A DNA stretch of 64,000 nucleotides, taken from NCBI GenBank assembly GCA_040954595.2, contig CM082578.2, positions 9,734,001-9,798,000 of the forward strand, in the 5' to 3' direction. A program made the translations under genes and the position numbers. This document shows positions 25,601 through 37,446 of this stretch, piece after piece. Numbering within the stretch: position 1 is the first letter of the stretch; every line of letters starts with the position of its first letter. A model generated the notes under the pieces. The model did not search any database, was not told the origin of the DNA, and saw only the letters and a program-made list of their open reading frames with translations. Origin of the DNA: Balanoglossus misakiensis (lineage: Eukaryota > Hemichordata).

Positions 25601-28600
25601 CTGGGGATAAGTGAAGTCATACCCCCCCCCCCCTCCACCATTGATAACAGAGAACCCGTTTGTACAAAATGTCGAGTCAGCAGCTTTTTTGCACCCTTCT
25701 GGTCATTCTTGCTTTTGCCAAGTAGAATACGGTACCCTTATATAGTTTATTGGCAATAATTTATTTAATGAGGTGTGATACTCATAAGTACTTGAGATAT
25801 AACAATGCACACTCAATTTATTTTTCATCGATCATACACACGGAAAGGGTGAGTTCAGTAACTTTCGATGTTTGTTTTATTGTTTAATCACCTGTCGATA
25901 CTGCATTGTTTCTTGTTTGACTCTATAAAGCGTGTTGAAGCTCGCTACTCGACCTGTGCCTCCACCACGCCCCGTGTGCATGTCTAGGATAAACAGCGTT
26001 TGTATTTCTGTGTTTGTGTGTGTGTGGGGGGGGGGGTGTCTGTAGCTCCGACCATCAACGTGTGCTTGCAAGACACTACATCACAATTCTGAGACCCCCC
26101 CCCCCCCCACGCTATACGCTGCTTGAAGACTGGAACGATTGAGCACACACTTTGTCGAGTAGTTCAGCAGTATTACGTTTCAACACGTAACAAGAATACC
26201 CCACATGTCAATAGTACACTGGTGTTACTTCTGTCTCTTGTAATATCTGCAAGATAGCTGCACTGATAAAGATAGTCGGTCTATGGTTCATTCCCGCCAT
26301 CCGTGCAGCTCGTGGTCTACACTTCTGCTGGTGGGCCAATCGAGGAGCACGCACATGCGCACATAGGCTACTCCAACGATTTTAACTCCGTGTCTCTGTG
26401 ATTTATGTGTGCAGATGTACAAAGTATTCGGCAACTCAAATTGAGTTTTGCTGTTACGGTTAGTAAAGCCATTAGCTGCTACTAAGTTGACCTGTTACCA
26501 CGCCCACTGTGCACCAGTTTTCCACAGTTGTCGAAACTTTACTCGGCTCCTACACGCAAATATTGCCTTGACCACAATCCTTCCACTGTGTTGATGGACC
26601 GTGCTTTGCCCAATCCTTTCGACTTGTGTCAAAGTTTCGTTATGAAAAATATAAAAACCATAATGGACCTCGACCAATCTCTCTTCTTGATCGTTCAGTT
26701 GCTACGATTCTATGACACGACTTACTACGTAGTAATGTACCTGGCGAAAGTTCATCTTCGGCAACTGGGCAGAGGGAGAAAGATGAGAGTCAACCATGTC
26801 CCGTCCGTCAAATTTTCTGTCCGTGAACTTTGGAGTCGCTAAAATAACCCAAACAGTTTTCAACTGTTGTTTTCAAGTTGGCGTCGACTCTCACAAGTCA
26901 CGTTTCTCGGCTTGAGTTTGTCTCAGGCGGACGGGCAGCTTTTTGATGAGTGAGTAACGGCGACATTCGAACTCTCCATCGGTCAAAGCATCGTTGGCTG
27001 CGGAGGAGGACGCGGCATGGTAACATTGCATGGGATTTAGGTTTAGAATCAGAAATTGAAGGCCAATTCAATGGCTGGAAATGTTCTTTCTGAAAGGGAT
27101 ACATCTTATTTCGTTTGGCCAAGTGGTTTTGACAAACACGCCGTTTGGTCAGGTTGTCTTGACATTCACCATTTCGAGGTACAGAATGTCACACAGTTTA
27201 AACTTGTTCAAGTTTTGCTGATGTCGCCTACAGCATTCAACTGATGAGGTGTCGTGCGTCATCGTTACCGTAAAAGGGGTAACGATGTTTTTGCGACCAA
27301 CTTCATTATGCATCACAATTTTATGTATGCGACGTAAAATATTTTAAAACAAAAAAGTTATCACGAGCCAAAAGTGTCCAACTACAAAGCAAAATTGTAT
27401 CGCTAATTAGCGGCATTTTTGTCAAAAACAAAACACGCATGCTGCTTATAGACATGTTCGTACCGGCGCACTTTGATGAATGGAGAATAAAAGATTTTCA
27501 AGGTGTCGTAACTCGTCGTAACGCGCCAGGTGTGAGTATTCTAAAAAGTGTACGTATCGCTTCCGTTCAACTATCACACATCGATTTCCGTATTATGCTT
27601 GAATTAAGGCATGTTTTCACACTCTTGCTATTGTCTGCTTAAAAAGCCATGAATACCATTCAACAATAAATTAATTGAATTGCAGCTGAATTATAAAACG
27701 ATGATCAATTAATGTTGTTTTCAGAAATAGAGCGGATTCTTCCACGCGATCATCATATTCCCCCCCCCCCGGAAAGTTTAGGTAAGTTTCTCGAACTGAC
27801 AGAAAACTCTGGAAACTTCAATCGACGCTGATGTTGACGATGTAAACGGGATACCGAGTTACATGTACAGCTTGTTCTGAAGTTACTGTCATCAATACCG
27901 GGAGTCAAATTATCCCTTCATTTATATTTAGACGAGGATAAAAAAAAAAGAAAATCTACTCGACCGCATACTGAAACGGTTTGCAGCGGTTTGATGGCTC
28001 GCACGTGTTAGTCATTGGCAGACTTTTCCCGTCGGACAGTAATTTTGGCAATCGTGTGATGTTTCTGCACGTGGTTAAGATCGGCTTCTTCGGTTTCTGT
28101 TTTCGCCCCAACATGTGTGATCGAAATAGCGGTTGCGTGTTGCGTGCCTTTTTAGGGGGTAGCTTTTCAGTGATCCACGCACGGTTATGTTATATGTGAT
28201 TTGTGGGGCTGAAATTTTAAAATAAGGAGAGGGGGAGGGAAGAAGAGAGGGGGGGGGGGGGCAAAGCGAGTCTCACACGCACACAAACAGTGAGAAACGC
28301 AATTAATTATTTCCGTGCTGAAATGATCATATTCAGAAATGCATAAAATAGTTTCACGTTCCACATATTGTCGCTTGAACTTGTCGGTCTGCAGGGAATT
28401 TAACTGACATTACGACTCACAAAAGGTAGTCTGCGCTAATCGACTTTCGCGTATTTTTCCCGCAGTCACCCCGCAAATCGTGATAGTATCTTTTCTCTGC
28501 AAATCCCCCAGTGATTCGTGAGGTATAGGCAAAGTTTGCACAGGAATTGATATTAGGGGAGGGAGTTTATTTTGGCTATTAGAAAACGTGTAGTCATTCG

Positions 28601-31600
28601 TTGTCAGCAAGCCCAAAACTCTGCGGGGAATTTTTTTCTCACAATTTGTCCTCTTGGGACATTCCTTCCCGGGTTCCCGTGTCATCGGGATCCGGGGGCT
28701 TAATTTAAGTGGATTATATTTGTGGGCCGTCCCATCGCCGGTCGGCGACAGGGCTATGGAAATCATTCGCGGAGGGGGCGGCCAGCAAATTAATATGCCA
28801 TAGCTTCATGGTTGATTGGGCTTGCACAAGACACGAGTAGTCCGGCCCACTTTTCTATTCGTACGCCACAACTTTCTTTTGTACGGGGTGTTCTAAATAG
28901 GCGGCGATAAACACTCTCCCACAATCGCGACAGATCCGCACCACTGCCTCTGATGGAATGGTCTTTTTTTATCTTGGCGAACGCACACACCACACACACA
29001 CAAATGTGTTGCTTATTAAGCTGTGTCCAAGGGGTTGCTGTGTGACTTCACCTGACTGTTCTCTCTCGCGCGGTGGGAAACGCACACGGCATCAGCAACA
29101 ATTAGCAAGCGGGTTCCTAATTGAGGTGCCTGCGACCGAAACCTCGTAATTTGGTTGTTTATTGCCCACCTTTATAATTGGTATCAACAGACAAATTATC
29201 CCCAGTCATCAATCACTGCACACCACGATTGGTGGATCGAATTCACTGGAGGAATTCACAGCATCGTTCGAACAGTCAATCAAAACATTTGAGCCAACAA
29301 CTTGAGACTGGGGGCATCAGATCAGCTCCAGCCACCGATAGGAACCATCCGTTCGGCTCTGTGTATGACGGCAGCTGATTTACCTGTCTGGTACCCAAGA
29401 TTATTCATTTTTTCCAGAAGACTTGTGTTTTTTTACGACTGCTATAAAACCGCCGGGAACTTCCAAAGTCGATCTATAGTCCTGGCTTCATTTCTGGAGG
29501 TAAGTCGACTGTGGTCTACGCTCTCTACTCTCGATTTTCACCACGTATATGCGTGAATATTTTCATGAACTTCGGGTGCCTAAGGTTTCTGTCTAGACTA
29601 TCTGTGGTGTTCAAGTTGCGTAGCCTGAGGACAGTGCTACAGACCGGTTGCGGAGACTCGCGGGGTTTACCATGTAGCGTTGTCGGCTGAAAAGTTTCTC
29701 GGCAAAACTTTGTCCGCACTCGAAACTTTTCAACAATTTGTGCATCTATAATTATTTATAGTTCATACATTTATCGTGTTCTTATCCCGCAATCGCAAGG
29801 ATTCAGTGCCCCCACCCACCCATCCACGCTGTACCAACTTAAACAGCGTGTATCACATATTTTACCGCAATCATCAAATTTTGCCACTCTCCACTATCGC
29901 CGACGGACTGCGCCAGATATTAATAATCTGTTCGGACTTCCCATTTTGGAAACGCAGTAGCGACTTTAAAAAATGTCTATCCCCACTGGCCTGAAAATCT
30001 TTTCATTACTGCGATCGATACTTATGGTAATAAGACAGGACCCTCGTCTCAACTATAGCTTGGAGCAAAGTCCACGGTAGGTTTTGTAGCCGAAGGCAAC
30101 CCGGTCGGATAGAGGGGTGTAATAGTTATGGAAGGCGGACTCAGTAGCTTTGGTGCGTTCGTGTACAGCCTTATGAGGACGTCCCAGCACGACTCCCATC
30201 ACCGAATGTTTAGCTTGAACTCAACATTCACCCTACCCGGTGATTAATGCTTGTCGGTTAAATTGAGTCCCTCGTTGTTTTTCAAGCACACACTCTCACG
30301 TTCCCATGCGCTGCTCCAGAAGTCGAAACGGGGGCATTTGCCCGATTAGGGTCAATCCAGTATTCATCCCGGCAACTTTAATTATCCCCGCCGTTACAAA
30401 ACGGCAAACACGTTCGTTAGCTTTTTAGATGATTAGCAACGGTGTATGCAGACGTGTCAATTTGCTGACTCCCGATCTTTCTATCTCTCGGGAACACGCG
30501 GGTTGGAAATGTGACACTGCAAGAATGACGATGAGCCTGTATAGACGGCAAAGTTCCCCTATCTGTCCGATACGATACTTTTCAACGTTTGATATTTTTC
30601 TAAGATTGGCATTTTGTCATCGTGTTTTTATCTTCTTCAATGCTTTAAAAATGCTTTTCCGTTTAATCAAGTATGTCACGTTAGCGTTATAAATGGTCCC
30701 AAAGCTGACGTCTGGCGATAAAACATGCTAGAAGTGTTTATGTGTTTACACTGCAGATAATTGATACCGTGTTATCTGCACTCGAACCCCCCAATATTTT
30801 AACACGCGGGCCGTTTGGCGAGGGATGGGTAACCACGAGAGATTCTTCACCAGGGCGACGCCATGATAGCTGTAACGAGGTGTGCAAGTGTTTCAGGAGT
30901 CAAAAGGTGTGTGTGTAGTTTGAAGGGGGACCCGCCATAGAAGCGACCGTCTGCACGAGTTCAGTTGTAAGAAGCTAAGGGCTCCTCGGAGCTGAAACGG
31001 GCGCAAGTGGTGGGGGAAAAGAAGTCAGAAGAATTATGGATTTACGGGTCGATTCTGTTTGGCCTTTCAACACCTAAGTGGAAATTTGCAAACATATGGC
31101 CTTGGGTGTGAATGGGGAGGGGCTAAATATTCACTGTGGAAACTACACATTTGCTTTCCTGAAAGAAGCATCATTACCCAATATGGACGGTTTGGGCCAC
31201 ACAATGGCCACCAGTGTGAAGAAAATCGAAGGCCATTGAAAAGACGATTTTGTCGTCGCCCCATTGCATGCCCCGGCACTTTTGTCTTCCGTCGACCGAT
31301 ATGTCCCACGCAATCAGACGTTTTTTCGCGATCTGCCTACAGCATATAAACCCTGTCAGTCCTCCAGTTAGGGCGCTTTACACGCGATAAACGTTTGGGT
31401 AATTGATTAATGACCAGTTTCGTACGTCCTCGACTCTTGCCGTTTCCGTACATCCCCGGGGGTCACCCCTAGAGTTTGCCCTCGCTCGACCGCGGCTGCA
31501 ACTGTGTACGCCCCGGAGCCCCGGCAGTAAAGCCCCGTCGTTAATTTCGCCCAGGAAGTAGTCCTGTGTGATCGCTGGACACGTTGCCGCAAAATCCGTT

Positions 31601-34600
31601 TGAAATGAACTTGCGTAACTCGCAGATGAGCGAACAGATGTCCGATAAATGCATTAGTCGTTTTCTAGGTGACCGTCTCTGTTATTCACACACAACGTAT
31701 TAAGGTACGGTTGAAAGTTCAAAATCTCACTGGTGCATGCTATTGTGCTGGTGAATTTCACGGGGAGGGGAGGTGGGGGAGAGAGAAAATGCGCAAAATG
31801 CAGTGATAAATTGAGTGTTACCCCGTGCGCGACTCTGGGTATCGAGTTAGAGGGAAAGTTGAATTCAATTAGCCAATTTCCCGAGATATAATGCTTGTCA
31901 GTCAGGGGAATTAGGACGATACTTTAATGAGCGGGGTATTTGTCACCTTCGATTAGCGCGGCGTTAATTGGCGACAGAGAACGTCAAGTGGCTTTTTGCC
32001 CCCGCACTGGATCTGTTCGTCAGTTACAACACGCCAAGCTCCCCAACACGCCCGCCTGACCAGACACCCTCCAGAAAATCTTCAGGGTGCTCCAGAGAAG
32101 GGCCGTAAAAGTACTCGAAACCCTCTGAACGCGTTAAAATCGAGCAGAAACCTCTCACTGTGTAGGAAAGACAGGGTTCTCCAAACGTGTTTATGTGCGA
32201 ACGATACATCTTAAATGCAGCTAATCAAAAAGCGTTTGAAAAGATATTCATCCGGAGTGAAAGGACCATTCATTGACAAATCTTCGTCATTGTCTGCTGT
32301 TTATTGTACTTGTAGGGTTTCGGCGGGAAAGGTGGTGGTAGTCTGCACGCCCAGTTGCATAAAGGAATTCACACCGATATATTCATTAAGGAATGCATGT
32401 GGTCCCCGAACGACCCAAACAAAGGGATTAGAAAGGTTTGCTTTTGCAATTCGCGAATTGCATTGTGCATCACGTTTTAGGGGTAAATATAAGTGATACC
32501 GACACACAGATAACGGTCTTCTCCAATGGTCCGATCGAAATCCTTTCATCAGCTGTGGGAGAAAATGCGCATTAGAAAATAAAATTATATTAAGGGCTCC
32601 CTTATCCAGTTGTCGTGTGGGTCGCACTCATTATTGATTGCGCAAACGCGTGAAAATTAATTACTCGTAGTGTAAACCTTTGTCAGAAGCGAGAAAAAGA
32701 GGTCGGAATTGGTGACGTCTTATTATTGACTTCAATTGTAAACGGAAGCTACCCTTATCAAACATTTGTTCGGTAGGTGTCGACCCGGCTACACCTGAAA
32801 TGGTTTCGCCCTAGTCCTAGTCCCTCCATCACTGTGCACATCACTGAGAACCGAATCCGAACGCACGTCGGTTGATTCGATTTCGAAGGTGCGTTAAAGA
32901 TGGTGGGAATGTTTTCCGAGGGAAATTGATTGGATTTGTGGCGTGTGTGTGGGTAAAGCTTCTCACACCGGAGCTCGTCCTCAACCGACCACCTCCCACG
33001 AAAACAGGCGAAGACAAACGGGCATGTTTGTTTGGGGATGTGAAAATTCAATACAGTAATATTTACTCTCAGCTCGATGGGATCAACAGCGTTATTGAGC
33101 GAGTGAACGGCTTTCATTCGACGAGAAGTCCGCCTTTCAGAGCGATCAAGCTTTGTGGTCGTGTGGTACGTACAGAGTGTGTCGCCGATATAAAAAAAAA
33201 CGCGCTATAGGACTGTACTGTCTACAGCGCCACGGACACTCACAACGCGAATCTGCAGGTTTGGAACGGTGTGTGTCCCCGTACGGTATCATCACAGATA
33301 GCGAGGCACAGAGGTGAGGGTTTAATTGTACAGGTGTCAGTTCGCATATCAATGAGCTGAGAGAAAACAAACTCGTGAATATTACAAAAGTTTATTCGAT
33401 TGTAATAGATTACCCTGAACATACTCCCCGCGACTTAATACAGGCTGTCTATCGCACACTGACGGAGTCTGTCCATGTACCAGCGTTGAAATCACCTTGG
33501 TAAGGTATTACAGCTATGTTTATAATTCAAGTGTCGTGTCGATCACTTTAATTTCGAAACAGACACTGGCAGACATGATGTAACAGAGATTTGCAGTTTT
33601 CTCCCTTCGGGTATACGGCGCTCGCTCCGAGGCCAAGCAGACGGTATATTTTAAGTCGGGTCTCTACACTGTTTAAGCCCGAACGAGCGAAATGCGTGTT
33701 TCAACGTTGCGCGAGAAAAAAATGGCTTCACCTGAGAGTGCGGGTGTTTTACTTGTGCAATACTGTCGTCATGCCTATAACCTGTGTATGTCAGAATACA
33801 TCTCTCGGGACTGCGTCTAAACATTTTGGTTTTGACCCCTGTCGATTAGAGGGAATTCGAGAGGACGTTGGAAGGGCCGGGCCCTCGCCCCGCTGTTTGA
33901 ACAGTCTGCCTGCCATCTGCATTGAGTTGGCGACTACATTTTTACCCAGTGTCCGTGGCATCCGCGGCTTATTCATCTTAATTGGGTCTTAGTCCAGTGC
34001 GTGATAGATGTGAACAAGTTTGAACTGTGACCGCTGTAAAGGCACAACAGTTAGAATTTAAACAGCTTCCGTTCGTTCGCACAAACAGCCGACTGAGGCT
34101 ATAGTGACAGTCTGTTTTTGAAGAGCCGAAAACGGTTTTCCCGGCGATCAAACTTGTTCAATCGCAGTTTTTTTACGCTGCGTAGTTTTTTTTAACATAT
34201 GGTGTGTGTGAAACCGTGCGGGTGCTGATGATTTCGTGTTGTTCGGGCAATGCAACGTATCACACCATCGTAACCTATCGCGGTCGATTACTAGCAAAGC
34301 TCGTTGTCTGACACCAAAATGAATGATTCGTGCTCAATCTCTCGATGGGCACGTAGCGCCCGTTAACAACTCAGACCCACACTGTCAAGCTGCGCCTCTG
34401 TCCGCGTAACAGGTGAAGTACTCTTTAGTGAAGAAAAGGCACGCCATTAGTGCCGCACAGCACGTCCCGACGGTTGGTGAAAAAAAACCCGGCCAAACCG
34501 GGGAACACTTGAATTGAAGCCATAAATCCCCGCACCAAACGTGCTGTCACCTTTCCACACATTGTGATCGGAAACGAACACGGAAAATTGACAACAAAGC

Positions 34601-36971
34601 CCTGTTATTTCACTATACTATCTCATTCTGTATCTTGGCCGATTTTTTCCAGTCGATTTAACAAGCTGAAAATGGTGGTCGCAAATCGAACCGCGGACCC
34701 TTTCATTGTGCGCTGATTCGCCCCCATTCTCCTCCGCTGACCCAGAATGATTTGTTTTTATGTAACATCAACAGTTTAAAAAAATTAAACGGTGTGTTCA
34801 CTTCGACTTTGAACGACTGGTTATTTTCTCTGGGGATCTATCGCATTTTGTGTTTCAGTGCGAAAAACGTCCACTTCAAGTTGGGGTCTACGCCATACAG
34901 GGGGGACACTTGTCACAAGTTTTTAAAGACATTCTGATAGTTTGTTATCACGGCCATACGATGACATTGAAATTTCTAAAACGAAGGTCATTAGAGTTCA
35001 TGCCCAAGGTTACTGCGAGGAAGATTTTCGCAGTGAACTTTAAGCCATCGGAAGTGAGCGCGAAACTATGATGACAAAACTAATAGGTCACGGTCACAGT
35101 TTTCTCGAGGGGTTGCGTCGGTAAGGTTGTAACTTCGAGATTTTACAGAATAGTTCACATATTCGTTTTTTTAAAGTGCCATCAGATAAAAAAGAATTAA
35201 ATTAATTAGTTGCTTTCGCTCGCATATCGAACATGGTACTGAGATCACCTTCTGAACTTTTCATGGTACGGTTATGTCTCAAAGATGTTTCTAATTCGCT
35301 ATAAAATCGCCTGTATTTTCTATAGTAATAATACCTCACTGTTGCATTTTTACATCAAGTTTTATGAATTATTTGTTATATTGTTATTTTTATAGCATTT
35401 TAAATTTAAGTTAAATACAGAATTAACTCCCGTATTGCAGAGTTGTCTTAGGTATCTTTAAAAAGTGGAGTTGTGTAGGTCTATACCTAAAATGCATTAC
35501 ATGTAAAATTGTAGTTCGGCCACTGGGCATCTCGCGATACGATGGTTAGTAATTTCTCAGAATCCATCACAAAAGTTAAAATTGGTTCCATTTGCGACAA
35601 GTATAAAGCTTACTTCAAATTTCATGAAAAATGCATAGCCCAAAGGCCCAGATAAAATGAAAACCGTGTGTGTAAAGAGACTCTTCATACATCGCAATCG
35701 ATAGGTTCATTTGGGCTTCCACGTTGTTATCGATCTGCAAATTTACTTCCATTTTACATAATGGTCGTTTTTGAAAAGAAGCATTTATGAATTCATTTCC
35801 CCGCGAGTGTACTATTCACAACAATCCTATTAAAATAATAGTCATTTAGTCATCATACAATGTACCGTGTCGCGGTGGCAGAAAATAACAGAGTGTAAAG
35901 CAACTATCCTCCTCATTCATTAGATTTTATTTTGAATGTTGAGTCGACTGTTTCAGCATCGACATTAATAATATAAGTTTGAATCTTCGTCAAATCAAGA
36001 AATTTTATCAGGAAGAAAGCATCCCACGCCTCGCATTACCCCCAAAATCACAGTAACAATCGTTACAACAAACTAGAATGTAAAAAATGAAGTTGGCGAA
36101 AGTCGTGTGTCACTGTTTCGCGTCCCGCCAAACCCAAGGCAAACGGTGCTTCTTCTTTTTTCTCTGCCAGTGTCTCCGGCGAAGAAAAATGCAATAGTCT
36201 AATCAATTGGTGCGAATTCATTAAAATCTGAGCTCGGAATTAGTATTCAGGTCACGTTCCACTCCAAGCTGAAGATGCCGACAACTGGAAGAATCTCGCG
36301 GAATCTGTTGATCGCTCTGCCCGATAGAAATGTCGTCGGCGCGCTGGAGTGTCGTTTTGGCGCTTTACAAGGTGATTTGATTGTCGCAAATTGTCGAAAC
36401 AGATCAGCTAAACAGAAGTTTATCTCGAAATCACGTGTCAAATTCCCTAATTGCCCATTTTCAACGTCTATTATATTCCAACAAAGTCAAATGACGTCAC
36501 TCACACTCGAAGAAATGAAATCGGACACCTGGAGGTTGTCAATCTAGACTATTTGCATAAGACCAAGCGACGGTTTCAAGTTCCCCAAGTCGTGTTCACC
36601 TTTTCTCGTTTCTTATTTTCCCTTGGCGATCCCAGTCTACCCTTTCCGCCAGAACGAGCGGAAGTAAAGTTCAAGACCAAACTTGAGTAAAAAGAAAGTT
36701 TTTTTGCTCGTCCCGTGTATAGAGGTCTAACATTTCATGACAACTTTGTGTGTTTGCTCTGATTTTGTAAATTATTTTTTCTGTTATGTTTATTATTTGA
36801 ATAAGCGTAGAAATTTCTTTTCCGTCAAAATGCGCTGATTTACAGAAGCAACGGTGATTTTAAAATACATATTGTGTGATAACGTATCAATTTTCAGCGA
36901 TAGTGACAGCGGGCGCGTTTATAGTCTTGTGTACTTTTCACAGCTAGGTGGTCATGTGATCGCCCAATTGT

Positions 36972-36992
36972 CCAATCAGCACAGCGGATTGG
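36972..36992. promoter_or_regulatory. Two opposed CCAAT boxes
   Basis: CCAATCA at 36972-36978 and the inverted GGATTGG at 36986-36992 lie about 16 bp apart, some 270-290 bp before the start codon. NF-Y-type sites are typical of TATA-less promoters, and the pair strengthens the promoter call. Confidence 0.55.
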
Positions 36993-37155
36993 CCTTTGGA
37001 ATTTATGCAGTCTGAAAACGTGGGTGGTGGGGTTCACATTTCGTGTGCAAAGGAAGCGAGCGACAGTAGCCAGTGTCCGTGTGTGCACGTTATATCAACG
37101 TGAGAGAGTAAGACCGGCACAGAACGAGAGTCGCTACGAACCGTACGTTAACAAA

Positions 37156-37185
37156 ATGACTCTTTATTGGATTTTACAGCCGTGA
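37156..37185 (+). other. Short upstream ORF in the presumed 5' UTR
   Basis: ATG at 37156 opens nine codons ending at TGA (37183-37185), 76 nt before the LRIG start codon. Its context (AAAATGA, A at -3) is usable. If the transcript includes this segment, the uORF could lower translation of the receptor. Confidence 0.4.
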
Positions 37186-37261
37186 AGACTGCCCGAACTG
37201 CGGATTGTGCCCGAGCGCCAGCCCCCGCTGCAGCCCCTGCTCGGCTCCGTTGAAATCAAAC

Positions 37262-37446
37262 ATGGCGGCGGTGTTGTTGTATTTGTATGCGGCTTTTGTT
37301 ATTTCGGGACTGCTTCTGTGCCCAGGATCCAGCGCCCAGAACAGCCAGTGTCCGAAATTGTGCTCCTGCCTTGGTAACCTCGTGGACTGTAGTGACAAAC
37401 GCCTCACAGAAGTGCCCAGGGACATCCGAGCTTGGACTGAAATCCT
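37262..37446 (+). CDS. LRIG: LRIG exon 1: signal peptide and LRR N-cap
   Basis: Residues 1-61. The start is the ATG at 37262 (AAACATGG, A at -3 and G at +4). It is followed directly by a hydrophobic leader ([18 protein letters not shown]) and a likely cleavage after SSA (residue 25). The frame is open further upstream but has no ATG that would preserve a signal peptide. The N-cap has the CPKLCSC...DC cysteine pattern and ends in AWTEIL, like the family's AWT/SWT-L join into LRR1. The donor GTAAGT at 37447 splits a Leu codon (phase 2). Confidence 0.93.

Larger units (their letters stand above)
17001..36880. other. CpG-dense gene-free upstream domain
   Basis: I see no coding exon here. Compared with the flanks, CpG is frequent: 30361-30420 has 6 CpGs, 19441-19500 about 9 and 22561-22620 about 5, while 14401-14460 and 40501-40560 have none. 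The stretch also carries CT microsatellites and many poly-G/C runs. In invertebrates with mosaic methylation, such retained CpG usually marks unmethylated DNA, so a broad regulatory domain for the gene at 37 kb is a reasonable inference. Confidence 0.5.
36881..37261 (+). promoter_or_regulatory. Probable promoter and 5' UTR of the LRIG gene
   Basis: This is the CpG-containing segment just before the first coding exon. It holds an E-box (CATGTG, 36953-36958) and two opposed CCAAT boxes (36972-36992). No TATA box at a convincing position was found, which fits a CpG-type promoter. The transcription start cannot be placed from sequence. A further upstream noncoding exon is also possible, since a TTTTACAG lies at 37172-37179. 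Confidence 0.45.

Noticed and set aside
26528-26842. 104-codon frame in the upstream region
   Set aside because: It opens with TTG rather than ATG, has no recognisable domain and is matched by an equally plausible minus-strand frame.
37205-37261. Upstream extension of the LRIG start
   Set aside because: The frame is open but has no ATG before 37262. The residues would place a non-hydrophobic stretch ahead of an otherwise ideal signal peptide.
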